This document shows positions 1-9,240 of a DNA stretch of 64,000 nucleotides, piece after piece (position 1 is the stretch's first letter; the number at the start of each line of letters is the position of its first letter). A program made the position numbers and the translations under genes. The DNA lies in NCBI RefSeq assembly GCF_004791585.1, contig NZ_SRUU01000029.1, positions 1-64,000 on the forward strand. Direction: 5' to 3'. The notes below the pieces were generated by a model. That model ran no database searches. It worked only from the letters and a program-made list of their open reading frames with translations, and was not told the origin of the DNA. Source of the DNA: Mesorhizobium sp. M1C.F.Ca.ET.210.01.1.1. Lineage in GTDB: Bacteria > Pseudomonadota > Alphaproteobacteria > Rhizobiales > Rhizobiaceae.

Positions 1-120
1 GTTCAGGTTGATGGTTTTACCGGTGGGAAGGGACCGGGCCATGCCACGGCCTGTCCGAAAGGACGACCAGGATCCACTCGGTCTCCTTCCCACTTCAACC
101 ATACACCGGAACCAACACAC

Positions 121-162
121 AGGATCCAAGGGTCTCCGCTTCGCTTCGCCCTAGAATGACGA
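121..162. repeat. Degenerate intergenic repeat, GGATCC...CTAGAATGACG type
   Basis: The stretch downstream of der has the pattern GGATCCAAGGGTCT, a cgcttcgcttcgcc-like middle, and CTAGAATGACG. A related block lies at 9163-9222 (GGATCCTATGATCT ... CCATGGGATGACG). The shared ends and similar middle suggest a dispersed noncoding repeat. The rest of 1-196 shows no gene. Confidence 0.4.
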
Positions 163-196
163 CCGGAAGGGCGTTGCCGCCTATCCACTTGTGGCC

Positions 197-1627
197 TCAG
201 CGCTTCTTCGCCCTGCCGGCGAAAGGATTGTCCGAGGTGCGCAGCGCCACGCGGATCGGCACGCCGGGCATGTCGAAGGCTTCGCGCAGGCTGTTCGACA
301 GGTAGCGGACATAGGATTGCGGCATCACATCCGGACGCGAGCAGGAGACGACGAAGCCCGGCGGGCGGGTCTTGGCCTGCGTGACATATTTGATCTTCAG
401 CCGGCGGCCGGCGACGGCGGGCGGCGGATGATGGGCGAGGATCCCTTCCAGCCAGCGGTTGAGCTTGCCGGTGGAGACGCGGCTGTTCCAGACCTTGTGC
501 GTCTTGATGACGGCGTCCATCAGCCGGTCGAGGCCGCGCCCGGTCTCGGCCGAGACCGTCACCGCCTGGATGCCGCGCACCTGGGGAAGAAGCCGTTCGG
601 TCTTCTCGCGCAGCTCGGCCAGAAGCTCCTGCGGGTTGTCGATCAGGTCCCATTTGTTGAAGGCGATCACCGGCGCCCGGCCCTCGCGGATGATCAGGTC
701 GGCGATCTGCAGATCCTGCTTCTCGAAAGGGATGGTGGCGTCGAGCACGATGATGACGATCTCGGCGAAGCGGATGGCGCGCAGGCCGTCCTGCACGGAA
801 AGCTTCTCGAGCTTCTCCTGCACCTTGGACTTGCGCCGCATGCCGGCCGTGTCGAACAGCTTTATCCGGCGGCCGCGCCAATCCCAGTCGACCGAGATGG
901 AATCGCGGGTGATGCCGGCCTCCGGGCCGGTCAGCAGCCGCTCCTCGCCGATCAGCGCGTTGATCAGTGTCGACTTGCCGGCATTGGGGCGGCCGACGAC
1001 AGCGATGCGCAGCGGCTTGGTGTCGTCATAGGCGGGCTCGGCGTCGGGGTCGGAGATATCCTCGCCGATCAGCGCCTCGCTGACGGCGATCTCGTCGCCC
1101 GGCTCTTCCTCATCCTCGCCGAAGGCGCGTTCCTCGCCGAGCGCGGCAATCACCGCATCGCGCAGGTCGGGCATGCCCTGGCCATGCTCGGCCGAGACCG
1201 GGATCGGCTCACCGAGGCCAAGCTCCCAGGCTTCCAGCATGCCGCCCTGGGCGCCGCGCGCTTCCGCCTTGTTGGCGACCAGCACGACCGGCTTGCCGGA
1301 TTTTCGCACCACGTCGGCAAAGGTCCGGTCGTCGGGCATCAGGCCTGACTTGGCATCGACAGTGAAGAAGATCAGGTCCGCCTCGCGGATCGCGATCTCG
1401 GTCTGCTGGCGCATGCGGCCGGGCAGCGTCGAAGCCGCCGCGTCCTCGAAACCGGCGGTGTCGATGACGTCGAAGTGCAAGTCGTATAGCTTGGCGGCGT
1501 GGACGCGACGGTCGCGCGTCACGCCGGGCGTGTCGTCGACGAGCGCCAGCTTCTTTCCCACCAGCCGATTGAAAAGAGTCGATTTGCCGACGTTAGGCCG
1601 GCCGATAATGGCGACTTTGAAGCCCAT
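197..1627 (-). CDS. der: Ribosome biogenesis GTPase Der (EngA)
   Basis: Der is a cytoplasmic double GTPase needed for maturation of the 50S ribosomal subunit. The 476-residue product has the full family layout. The first G domain has the P-loop GRPNVGKST at residues 9-17, DTAGF near 56-60 and ANKAE near 118-122. An acidic linker around residues 165-200 follows. The second G domain has GRPNAGKST at 212-220, DTAGM and FNKWD. A C-terminal KH-like domain ends with a basic RAKKR tail. Length matches the family. It lies 6 bp after the YfgM-like gene, so the two are probably co-transcribed. In E. coli bamB sits between yfgM and der; here it is absent from that slot. Confidence 0.97.
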   Translation of the reverse strand: MGFKVAIIGRPNVGKSTLFNRLVGKKLALVDDTPGVTRDRRVHAAKLYDLHFDVIDTAGFEDAAASTLPGRMRQQTEIAIREADLIFFTVDAKSGLMPDDRTFADVVRKSGKPVVLVANKAEARGAQGGMLEAWELGLGEPIPVSAEHGQGMPDLRDAVIAALGEERAFGEDEEEPGDEIAVSEALIGEDISDPDAEPAYDDTKPLRIAVVGRPNAGKSTLINALIGEERLLTGPEAGITRDSISVDWDWRGRRIKLFDTAGMRRKSKVQEKLEKLSVQDGLRAIRFAEIVIIVLDATIPFEKQDLQIADLIIREGRAPVIAFNKWDLIDNPQELLAELREKTERLLPQVRGIQAVTVSAETGRGLDRLMDAVIKTHKVWNSRVSTGKLNRWLEGILAHHPPPAVAGRRLKIKYVTQAKTRPPGFVVSCSRPDVMPQSYVRYLSNSLREAFDMPGVPIRVALRTSDNPFAGRAKKR

Positions 1628-1633
1628 CCGAGG

Positions 1634-2302
1634 TCACGAAGCGTTGCCCGACCCGCGGATCAGTTCGGCCATCAACTGTGCCCGCTGGCGCGCATTGCGC
1701 GGGGCGCCGTCATCCGAAGCGATCTGGTCGAACAGTTTCAGCGCGTCCGCCGACTTGCCTTCCTTCCAGGCGGCGAGGCCGAGCGCCTCGCGCGCCGAGC
1801 TGCGCAGCGGGTTGGTGTCGGCGGTCAGCGCCTCGACACGGCTGGAGACATCGGCAAACGAGCCGTGGTCGACCAGCAGCAGCGCCGCCCTCAGGCGCGC
1901 CATGTCGCGGATGCCGGCGGGAATGGCGCTGTCGGCGGCGACCTCGTCGAAATCCTTGACGGCGGCGTCGACGTCGCCCTTGTCGGCCTTGACAGTCGCG
2001 GCGCGCATGCGGGCGAGCAGCGGATAGGCGCCGTAGCCGTCCTTTTCCAGCTGATCGAGCGCTGCGATCGCCTCGTCGTTCTTGCCGTCATTGGCAAGCT
2101 TAAGCGCAGCCGAGAACGCATCGCCCGAGCGGTTGGCGCGGGTCTCGTCCCAATAGCGGTAGCCGACGACGCCAGCGGTCGCCAGCACGACCAGGATCGC
2201 CAGAGCAAGCAAGGCCGGACCAAAACGGTCCCACAGCGCCTGCGCCTGCTCGCGACGAATCTCTTCGTTCACTTCGCGGATAAAACTGTCGTCCGACATC
2301 AA
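1634..2302 (-). CDS. YfgM-like membrane-anchored tetratricopeptide protein
   Basis: The 222-residue protein has a short cytosolic N-terminus, one transmembrane helix at about residues 28-50 (ALLALAILVVLATAGVVGY) and a helical, alanine-rich region with TPR-like repeats to the end. This is the layout of the YfgM/TPR_21 family. E. coli YfgM associates with the SecYEG translocon and periplasmic chaperones, so an envelope-protein role is likely. The der gene follows directly, which matches the yfgM-(bamB)-der order known in other Proteobacteria. The function is inferred from architecture and neighbourhood. Confidence 0.8.
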   Translation of the reverse strand: MMSDDSFIREVNEEIRREQAQALWDRFGPALLALAILVVLATAGVVGYRYWDETRANRSGDAFSAALKLANDGKNDEAIAALDQLEKDGYGAYPLLARMRAATVKADKGDVDAAVKDFDEVAADSAIPAGIRDMARLRAALLLVDHGSFADVSSRVEALTADTNPLRSSAREALGLAAWKEGKSADALKLFDQIASDDGAPRNARQRAQLMAELIRGSGNAS

Positions 2303-2502
2303 TCAAAAACCATTGCTGCCCCGGAACGGGGCGCTTCTTGAGCCCCGCGTTTTAGCGAAATTTTGTCGGCATGGAAGGGGGATGCCCGGAAAATCGGCGG
2401 GACAAGCCGAGGGCGGCCAGAGCCGGGCGGAACGCATCGATGCCACATTTGGCCGATAGCCGGCTTTCCAACGGCCCGAAAGTTGCCCCCGAAAGGTTGC
2501 CA

Positions 2503-3519
2503 GTGCCAAACCCGTTCCGAGTCCTTGCGCTCAGCCTCGCTTCGCTCGCCGCCTCCCTCGTCGCGGCCATGGCCGATCCGCCCAAGCCGGCTGCGCCCAT
2601 GCAGGCGAAGCCGAAGCAGATCGTGCTGATCTCCTTCGACAGCGCGCGCGAGATCTCGCAGTGGGAACGCAGCCGTGCATTGGCGAAGCGCACCGGCGCG
2701 CATTTCACCTATTTTCTGTCCTGCGTCTTCCTGCTCTCGCCGGATACGCGCACCGAGTATACGGCGCCCGGCAAGGGTGCCGGCAAATCGAAAATCGGCT
2801 TTGCCGCCTCGAAGCAGGAGGTGGCGGACCGGCTCGAACAGATCCGGCTCGCGGCCGCCGAAGGCCACGACATCGGCAGTCATGCCTGCGGCCATTTCGA
2901 CGGCAAGGACTGGAGCAAGGCCGACTGGCTGGCCGAGTTCGGCGCGTTCCGGCGCATCGTCGAAAATGCCTATGCGATCAACGGCATCTCGCCCGAGCCG
3001 CCCGGCTGGCGCGATTTCGCCCGCCATGCCGTGACCGGTTTTCGCGCGCCGTACCTTTCGACCGACAAGACGCTTTACGAAGCGCTGCCGGGGGCCGGCT
3101 TCGAGTACGACGCGAGCGGGGTCTCGAACGGCCCTGCCGTGCCGCCGACGAAGAACGGTACCACCCGCTTTGCATTACCGCTGATACCGGAGGGGCCGAA
3201 GGCGAAGCCGGTGGTCGCCATGGACTACAATCTCTATGTCCGCCATTCAGGCGGCTTCGAGAAGCCGTCGATGGCGGGCGAGTTTGCCGACCGCGCCTAC
3301 CAGGCGTTCCGCGCCGCCTTCGATGCGCAGTACAGCGGCAAGCGCCTGCCGCTCGAGCTCGGCTTCCACTTCACGCAGATGAACAACGGCGCCTACTGGG
3401 ACGCGCTGGAGCGCTTTGCCGGCGAGGCCTGCGTGAAGGCCGACGTCGAATGCATCAGTCTTCGCGATTATGTCGCACGGCAACGCGCCGAGCAAAAACA
3501 GGCAGTCGCGGGCGGCTAA
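2503..3519 (+). CDS. Secreted polysaccharide deacetylase (NodB/CE4-like)
   Basis: This is a probable secreted metal-dependent deacetylase of the NodB-homology fold. From a GTG start at 2503 the product has 338 residues and opens with a clear signal peptide (VLALSLASLAASLVAAMA). The GTG has a GAAAGG ribosome binding site 6 nt upstream. An in-frame ATG at 2371 has no such site and would hide the signal peptide. CE4-like motifs are visible: ISFD with Asp46, SHACGH with metal ligands His127 and His131, and the FRAPYLS motif. The fit to CE4 is incomplete because the middle is longer than usual. It is divergent from the YfgM-like gene across about 200 bp. The substrate is unknown. Confidence 0.75.
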   Translation: MPNPFRVLALSLASLAASLVAAMADPPKPAAPMQAKPKQIVLISFDSAREISQWERSRALAKRTGAHFTYFLSCVFLLSPDTRTEYTAPGKGAGKSKIGFAASKQEVADRLEQIRLAAAEGHDIGSHACGHFDGKDWSKADWLAEFGAFRRIVENAYAINGISPEPPGWRDFARHAVTGFRAPYLSTDKTLYEALPGAGFEYDASGVSNGPAVPPTKNGTTRFALPLIPEGPKAKPVVAMDYNLYVRHSGGFEKPSMAGEFADRAYQAFRAAFDAQYSGKRLPLELGFHFTQMNNGAYWDALERFAGEACVKADVECISLRDYVARQRAEQKQAVAGG

Positions 3520-3541
3520 GCCACCCACCTGCTGCTCAGTA

Positions 3542-4801
3542 TCAAGCGGCATCCTCGGCGCTCTGCCCTGCAAGGTAACGCTGGTCGATATCGGGCAGCG
3601 GCTCACCCTGAAGCGTCGCCTCGAAGGCACGCAGGCGCTTATGCACCGACTGCAGTTCGACGATGGTCGACCAGGAATTCAGCAGGAATTGCAGTGAATT
3701 CGTCACCTTGCCGAAGGCGTTCGAGATCTGGTTCAGCGCGCCGAAGGTGATCTTGTGCGCAACCAGCGACGGTCCGAGGATCAGCAGCGAGAAGATGTTG
3801 TCGGCCTGCAGGTAGGTATACCGGACAACGTTAAAATAGATGTAGTGGAAATAGAGCCTGAAGTAGTTGCGACGCACGTTGGCGAACAATTCCGTCGTCG
3901 TCGCAGGCTGCGCACGGTCTGGATGGTCCTCGCCGTAGACAAGTTCCTTGCGATAGGCGGCTTCGACGCGCTGGTTGCGGAACTGCAGGCCGGGCAGCTT
4001 GAAACCGGCGAGCATCACCGAGGCCGTCCCGAACACACACCAGCCCAGCGCCGCAACGACCAGAGGCTGCGGGACCGCGCCGATGATCGGCAGCTCGGTG
4101 ATGTGCGCCTGTAGCTGGATCATCACCGGAAGGAAGGCAATCAGGGTCATGATCGACTGGACGAAGCTCGAACCCAGGTCCTCCATGATCCGCGAGAAGC
4201 GCATCGTGTCTTCCTGGATTCGCTGCGAGGCGCCTTCGATGTGGCGCAGCCGGGCCCAGTTCGCCATGAAGTAATCGTTCATCGCGGTCCGCCAGCGGAA
4301 GATCCAATGGCTGACGATGAAGGCGTTGATCACCTGCACATTCATGCCGAGCAGCGCCAGCCAGGAGAAGTCAGCCAACCCCGTGTAGAATTCGCTGTCG
4401 GTCGACGCTGTCGTTCCCGACATCAATCCTTGCACATAATCGAAGAAGGGTCCGTACCAATTGTTGACCGCTACGGAGACCTGCACGTTGAAATAGATGA
4501 AGAAGAGGATGACAGCAGTCATCAGGATCGACCAGTTCTGCCACGGATGCGGTGCATACCAGCTCCAGAACGCGTAGAAGATCGCCACGCAGGCCGCGAA
4601 GTAGATGTAGAACCAGAGGAACGGCTTCGACCACAGCACCGCGATGCCGATAATCGGCGGAGCGCCGGCCGCCGCCGGAGGCAGACCGATGGCCGCACCC
4701 AGCTGCTGACCGCCGAAAAACCAGAACAGAATCCCCGCAAGACTCCAGAGGGCGGCCGAGGTGAAAAACAGCCTCGGCTTTGGGAAGAACGATAAGAACA
4801 C
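3542..4801 (-). CDS. bacA: BacA/SbmA-family peptide transporter
   Basis: BacA is an inner-membrane transporter related to ABC exporters but without an ATPase domain. It takes up proline-rich and NCR-type antimicrobial peptides, affects very-long-chain fatty acid modification of lipid A, and in several rhizobia is required for bacteroid survival. The product has several hydrophobic spans and the BacA landmarks SFFPKP, SKPFLWFYIYFA, WYAPHPWQNWSIL, FRWRTAMNDY, LRHIEGASQRIQEDTMRFS and RNQRVEAAYRKELVYGEDH. A GTG at 4801, preceded by GAGGAAA, gives 419 residues, close to the 420 of S. meliloti BacA. An upstream ATG at 4867 would add 22 atypical residues. The gene stands alone. Confidence 0.93.
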   Translation of the reverse strand: MFLSFFPKPRLFFTSAALWSLAGILFWFFGGQQLGAAIGLPPAAAGAPPIIGIAVLWSKPFLWFYIYFAACVAIFYAFWSWYAPHPWQNWSILMTAVILFFIYFNVQVSVAVNNWYGPFFDYVQGLMSGTTASTDSEFYTGLADFSWLALLGMNVQVINAFIVSHWIFRWRTAMNDYFMANWARLRHIEGASQRIQEDTMRFSRIMEDLGSSFVQSIMTLIAFLPVMIQLQAHITELPIIGAVPQPLVVAALGWCVFGTASVMLAGFKLPGLQFRNQRVEAAYRKELVYGEDHPDRAQPATTTELFANVRRNYFRLYFHYIYFNVVRYTYLQADNIFSLLILGPSLVAHKITFGALNQISNAFGKVTNSLQFLLNSWSTIVELQSVHKRLRAFEATLQGEPLPDIDQRYLAGQSAEDAA

Positions 4802-4924
4802 TGTGGCGGGTTTCCTCGGTCTGAACCGCAAATCAGCGGCGTTGCTGTTTGGCGGGCATAAGGTCACACATTAGCGGGAAAGAAAATGCCCTGCCCGGTG
4901 CCCGGCACCGAGCAAGACCACAAA

Positions 4925-6085
4925 TCATGGCGATTTTGGCGCAGCCGACCATCCAACGGCGCCGGAAACCAGCAAGGCGACGGCCGCCATGATCGAAGCA
5001 AGCACGTAATTGCCTGACGCCTGGGCGAGCAGGCCGGCAGCGATCGGGCCGATGATCTGGCCGAGGCCAAAGACGGCCGTCATCACCGCGAAGATGCGGC
5101 GCGGCGCCTTCGGCGCAAGCTGCCTGCCCATCTGTATCCCCAGCGCCGTGATGGCGATGAAGGTGCCGCCGACCAGGACGCCGGCAATCAGCGGCCCAGC
5201 GGCCCCTTTGACGACGACGCTGGCGGTGACGCCGACCACCTCGATCAGGCAGGTCATGGCATAAGCGGCATAGAGCCCGATCCGGCCGGCGAGCTTCTGC
5301 CAGAACCAGGTCGACGGGAAACCGGCAAGGCCGGCGACCATCCAGACGGCGGCCTCGAAGACGCGACCGCCGCCGCCCTGGCGAACGATGGCAACGAGGA
5401 ATGTCGCAGTCACCACATAGCCGAAGCCGAACAGCCCGTAGGCGACGATCATCTTGGCTAGCGACCTGTCCTTCGGCAGCACCGGCTCGGGACCGTCGAC
5501 ACCGTTGGCTGGCGTGGCCGACCCCGCGAGCAGCGCGACGATGAGCAGTCCGACCGCCGAAAGCGTTCCCGACCAAAGCCAACCAGCAGCCCAGCCGGCA
5601 TGGTCGGTGACGAGAATGGCGAGCAGCGCCGAAGAGACCGCAATGCCTAGGCCGACACCGCCGAAGTGCAGTGCCTGCAAATCACGGCGGCCGGCAACGG
5701 CGAGATGGCTGAAGACGATCGAGGCCATGAACACCATGACGAAGGCGCTGGCGAGGCCGGCAAGGAAGCGAATGACGAGAAAAGCGGCCATCGTCTCGTT
5801 CAGTCCCATCAGAGCCGCGAGCACTGCGCTGGCCGCCAGGCTGACGAACATCAGCAGGCGCTCACGGCCATGCGCCCAGCCGCCGGCGGCGGCAAACGCG
5901 CCGATGAGGTAGCCGAGATAATTGGCGGAAGCGATCCAGCCGGCATCGGCCGGCGTGAGATGCAACTCCTCCATCATGCCGGGCAGGATCGGCGTGTAGA
6001 CGAAGCGGCCGATGCCCATGGCGACGGCAAGCGCTGTCATGCCAGCAATACCGAGGCGCAAGGGAGATGGCGCGAAAGCGTTCAT
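4925..6085 (-). CDS. MFS transporter, YbfB/YjiJ type
   Basis: The 386-residue product has about 12 hydrophobic spans and no ATPase domain. It opens with LRLGIAGMTALAVAMGIGRF and continues with FVYTPILPGMM and DAGWIASANYLGYLIGA, a pattern recalled from the YbfB/YjiJ branch of the major facilitator superfamily. The transported compound is unknown. The ATG at 6085 is preferred because the longer frame can only start at a TTG (6121). No strong ribosome binding site is visible for either. The gene stands between bacA and a small minus-strand gene. Confidence 0.8.
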   Translation of the reverse strand: MNAFAPSPLRLGIAGMTALAVAMGIGRFVYTPILPGMMEELHLTPADAGWIASANYLGYLIGAFAAAGGWAHGRERLLMFVSLAASAVLAALMGLNETMAAFLVIRFLAGLASAFVMVFMASIVFSHLAVAGRRDLQALHFGGVGLGIAVSSALLAILVTDHAGWAAGWLWSGTLSAVGLLIVALLAGSATPANGVDGPEPVLPKDRSLAKMIVAYGLFGFGYVVTATFLVAIVRQGGGGRVFEAAVWMVAGLAGFPSTWFWQKLAGRIGLYAAYAMTCLIEVVGVTASVVVKGAAGPLIAGVLVGGTFIAITALGIQMGRQLAPKAPRRIFAVMTAVFGLGQIIGPIAAGLLAQASGNYVLASIMAAVALLVSGAVGWSAAPKSP

Positions 6086-6156
6086 TGCAGCGCAACATAG
6101 GTGTGTGCGCTGGCGAAACAATGCGCTTGTGTTGGGCCAGTTCGACTAGGCCGCCT

Positions 6157-6354
6157 TCAGCGGCAGGCGGTCTCGTATGCCGTTCGGCGCGCCGTCAGCC
6201 GCAACGGCATGTCGCCAAGCTCGCGTTCCGACATGGTTTCGAGCACCGGGTGCGACAGCGGATCGACGACCCAGCGGGCGATGTCGCCGTCGTCATGCCG
6301 GCCCGTTGCCGGCGCACCAACGCAAAGCCCCTTCAGCAAAGATAAAATCTTCAT
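6157..6354 (-). CDS. Small hypothetical protein (65 aa)
   Basis: This is a likely real short gene. Its ATG at 6354 has a strong GGGAGG site 7 nt upstream, whereas the longer upstream frame has none. The product begins MKILSLLKGL and contains DPLSHPVLETMSERELGDM. That segment vaguely recalls the L-x-R-E-L-x-D-(I/M) core of DUF1127 proteins, but the arginine-rich surroundings of DUF1127 are missing. It sits between the MFS gene and the divergent LysR gene. No function can be assigned. Confidence 0.55.
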   Translation of the reverse strand: MKILSLLKGLCVGAPATGRHDDGDIARWVVDPLSHPVLETMSERELGDMPLRLTARRTAYETACR

Positions 6355-6452
6355 TGGATTGCCTCCCAAGGTCTGATCTACTTTGGCTAAAATCTGCCTT
6401 TCCCCGCCAGGATTCAATTGAGATTTCACCTGTTCCGGTTTAGAAAAACTGA

Positions 6453-7367
6453 ATGGCAATGCTGAACCGCGTCCATCTCAACGGCCTGCGCGCCGTCGAA
6501 ACCGTCGCCCGGCTGGGCTCGCTCGCGGCCGCGGCCGCCGAACTCAATGTTTCGGTCAGCGCCGTCAGCCAGCAGATCAAGCGCACCGAAAAGCAGCTGG
6601 GACAGGCGGTGTTCGAGCGGACGCCCGCAGGATTGGTGCCGACGGAATTCGGCACCGTCTTCACCGCAAGGCTGAGCGCCGGCTTCCGCGAGCTTGCCCA
6701 AGCGGTGGCGCTGGCCGACGAAGCGAGCGAATGCACGCTTGTGGTGTCGGTGGCGCCAGCCTTCGCCTCGAAATGGCTGCTGCCCAGGCTGTCCCGGCAT
6801 TTCGCCCGCCACCCCAACGTTCTGCTGCGTATCGACGCTTCCGCCCGGATCGCCGACCTCGACCATTCCGACATCGATATCGCCATCCGCCTCGGCGACG
6901 GCAAATGGCCGGGCGGCCGGGCGGAGCTATTGCTGGGGCAAGAGGTGTTTCCGGTCTGCGCGCCGTCGATCGCGGCCAAGCTAAAGTCGATCGAGGACCT
7001 GGCGCAGACCTGCGCCATCACCGACGAGCGGTCGATGATCAGCTGGGACAGCTGGTTCGAGGCCGCGGGCGTCGAACCGGTCACTTTCCTGAAAGGGGCG
7101 CGCTTCACCGATCCGATGCTCTGCCTGGAATCGGCGATTGCCGGCCATGGCGTGATGCTTGCCTGGCAATTGCTCACCGCCGATGCGCTCGCCGACGGAA
7201 GGCTGGTGGCGCCCTTCGGCGTGCGCGCCGAGAGCGGGCTTGGCTACTGGATGGTCACCTCGGCCACCAAGAGCGAAAGCCGCAAGGTGCGCGACTTCAA
7301 GATCTGGATCCGCGAGGAGATCGCGGCCACCATGGCGCAGTTCCGCGCGCTCGACAGCGCCGCTTAA
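6453..7367 (+). CDS. LysR-family regulator, GcvA-like
   Basis: This 304-residue LysR-type regulator opens with the GcvA-subgroup HTH (LNGLRAVETVARLGSLAAA, then VSVSAVSQQIKRTEKQLG). The rest is an effector-binding domain of the periplasmic-binding-protein fold (FASKWLLPRL, DIDIAIRLGDGKWPG). Such proteins usually control an adjacent gene. The candidates are the divergent 65-aa gene with the MFS gene beyond it, or the aminopeptidase 100 bp downstream on the same strand. No clear ribosome binding site is seen before ATG 6453. The next in-frame ATG, two codons on, is an alternative. Confidence 0.87.
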   Translation: MAMLNRVHLNGLRAVETVARLGSLAAAAAELNVSVSAVSQQIKRTEKQLGQAVFERTPAGLVPTEFGTVFTARLSAGFRELAQAVALADEASECTLVVSVAPAFASKWLLPRLSRHFARHPNVLLRIDASARIADLDHSDIDIAIRLGDGKWPGGRAELLLGQEVFPVCAPSIAAKLKSIEDLAQTCAITDERSMISWDSWFEAAGVEPVTFLKGARFTDPMLCLESAIAGHGVMLAWQLLTADALADGRLVAPFGVRAESGLGYWMVTSATKSESRKVRDFKIWIREEIAATMAQFRALDSAA

Positions 7368-7466
7368 GCTCGTTTGGGCGTGAACAGGACCAGTCGATCG
7401 CGGTGGAAAGGCCAACCGCAGCGGTCTATGTAAGGACCAGACCCCACAATCACGGCAGGCAGGATC

Positions 7467-8723
7467 ATGACCACACATTCGCGCGGCGTTTCGGCAACGA
7501 TCGACCCGGTGAAGCTCGACAGGCTGGCCGAGGTCTCCGTCAAGGTCGGACTGCAGCTGCAGCCGGGACAGGACCTGGTGTTGACCTCGTCGATCGCGGC
7601 GCTGCCGCTGACCCGGCGCATCGTCGAACACGCCTACAAGGCCGGCGCCGGGCTGGTGACGCCGATCTTCAACGACGACGAGATCACGCTGGCGCGTTTC
7701 CGCTACGGCGCCGACGCCGGCTTCGACCGCGCCGCCGGCTGGCTTTATGAAGGCATGGCGAAAGCCTTCTCAAACAATGCCGCGCGGCTTGCGGTGCGCG
7801 GCGAGGACCCGTCGCTGCTTTCGGCGCAGGACCCGGCCAAAGTGGCGCGCGCCAACAAGGCGAACTCGATGGCCTACCGGCCGGCGTTGGAGAAGATCAC
7901 CGGCTTCGACATCAACTGGAACATCGTCGCCTACCCCGAGCTTGCCTGGGCAAGGCAGGTGTTTCCGGGCGAGCCCGACGATGTCGCGGTGGCCAAGCTC
8001 GCGGACGCGATCTTCTCGGCCTCGCGCGTCGACGTCGAGGATCCGATCGGCAATTGGAAGGCGCACAATGCGGCGTTGGCCGAGCGCACGAAATGGCTGA
8101 ACGAGCACAATTTCCATTCTCTGCATTTCACCGGCCCCGGCACCGACCTGACGGTCGGGCTGGCGGAAGGCCATGAATGGATGGGCGGCGCCTCGACCGC
8201 CAAGAACGGCGTCACCTGCAACCCGAACATCCCGACCGAGGAGGTCTTCACCACGCCGCATGCCTGGCGGGTCGAAGGCCATGTCTCCTCGACCAAGCCG
8301 CTCTCCTATCAGGGCACGCTGATCGACGATATCTCGGTGCGCTTCGAGGGCGGGCGGATCGTCGGAGCCAAGGCCTCGAAGGGCGAGGACGTGTTGAAGA
8401 AGGTGCTCGACACCGACGAGGGCGCGCGCCGCCTCGGCGAAGTGGCGCTGGTGCCGCATTCCTCGCCGATCGCCAAGAGTGGGCTGTTGTTCTTCAACAC
8501 GCTGTTCGACGAGAACGCCGCCTGCCACATCGCGCTCGGACAATGCTATTCGAAATGCTTCGTCAACGGCGCTTCGCTCAGCCAGGACGAGATTGCGCAG
8601 CGCGGCGGCAACAAGAGCTTTATCCACATCGACTGGATGATCGGCTCGGACAAGATCGACATCGACGGCATCGGCAAGGACGGCAGCCGCGTGCCGGTCA
8701 TGCGCAAGGGCGAGTGGGCCTGA
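7467..8723 (+). CDS. Aminopeptidase, M29 family (AmpS/PepS type)
   Basis: M29 aminopeptidases are cytosolic dinuclear-metal exopeptidases that release N-terminal residues from peptides. The 418-residue length is normal for the family. Typical stretches are GTDLTVGL, NIPTEEVFTTPHAWRVEG, SSTKPLSYQGTLI, LGEVALVPHSSPI and the metal-binding end region HIDWMIGSDKIDIDG. The gene is followed after 23 bp by the DUF488 gene, suggesting co-transcription. Confidence 0.9.
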   Translation: MTTHSRGVSATIDPVKLDRLAEVSVKVGLQLQPGQDLVLTSSIAALPLTRRIVEHAYKAGAGLVTPIFNDDEITLARFRYGADAGFDRAAGWLYEGMAKAFSNNAARLAVRGEDPSLLSAQDPAKVARANKANSMAYRPALEKITGFDINWNIVAYPELAWARQVFPGEPDDVAVAKLADAIFSASRVDVEDPIGNWKAHNAALAERTKWLNEHNFHSLHFTGPGTDLTVGLAEGHEWMGGASTAKNGVTCNPNIPTEEVFTTPHAWRVEGHVSSTKPLSYQGTLIDDISVRFEGGRIVGAKASKGEDVLKKVLDTDEGARRLGEVALVPHSSPIAKSGLLFFNTLFDENAACHIALGQCYSKCFVNGASLSQDEIAQRGGNKSFIHIDWMIGSDKIDIDGIGKDGSRVPVMRKGEWA

Positions 8724-8746
8724 CAGGTTCAGCCAAGGGAGGCGTA

Positions 8747-9100
8747 ATGGCCTTCGACATTGCGGTGAAGCGCATTTACGAGGCGCCGGCGAAGGCGGAC
8801 GGCCAACGGGTTCTGGTCGACCGCGTCTGGCCGCGCGGCATCGCCAGGAAGGATGCCGCGCTTGCGCTCTGGCTGAAGGACATCGCGCCGAGCGACGGGC
8901 TGCGCAAATGGTTCGGGCATCAGCCCGAGCGCTGGGCGGAGTTCCAGAAGCGGTACCGGATGGAGCTCGAGCGCAACGAAGAGGCGGTTGCGCAACTGCG
9001 CGATGTGCTTCGCGAGGGAAAGGTGACGCTGCTCTACGGCGCGCATGACGAGGCGCACAACAACGCTGTGGCGCTGGCGGGATACTTGCGAGGGGCGTGA
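8747..9100 (+). CDS. DUF488 family protein
   Basis: The 117-residue product matches the small DUF488 family. Signature stretches are VKRIYEAP, VLVDRVWPRGI, LWLKDIAPSDGLRKWFGH and LLYGAHDEAHNNAVAL. The family's biochemical role is unsettled. The ATG at 8747 is chosen because AGGGAGG lies just upstream and the product then starts exactly at the family's usual N-terminus. It is probably co-transcribed with the aminopeptidase. Confidence 0.88.
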   Translation: MAFDIAVKRIYEAPAKADGQRVLVDRVWPRGIARKDAALALWLKDIAPSDGLRKWFGHQPERWAEFQKRYRMELERNEEAVAQLRDVLREGKVTLLYGAHDEAHNNAVALAGYLRGA

Positions 9101-9162
9101 CCCTCAGCCGAAGGATGCGGCGACAGCAGAACCTGCACCGTCCCATTGCTCGAACGTCACGG

Positions 9163-9222
9163 CATGGATCCTATGATCTGCGCCGCGTCGCTTGGCTCCT
9201 TGCTTCGCCATGGGATGACGAA
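9163..9222. repeat. Degenerate intergenic repeat, second copy
   Basis: This lies in the 140-bp convergent gap between the DUF488 gene and the ArsC-like gene. It shows GGATCCTATGATCT, a cgtcgcttgg...tgcttcgcc middle and ATGGGATGACG, resembling 121-162. No coding or promoter signal is seen in the gap. Confidence 0.4.
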
Positions 9223-9240
9223 GCGATGAGGGCCGCAACC

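Noticed and set aside
2371..2502. N-terminal extension of the deacetylase from ATG 2371
   Set aside because: No ribosome binding site; it would place 44 polar residues before an otherwise normal signal peptide. GTG 2503 has a good site.
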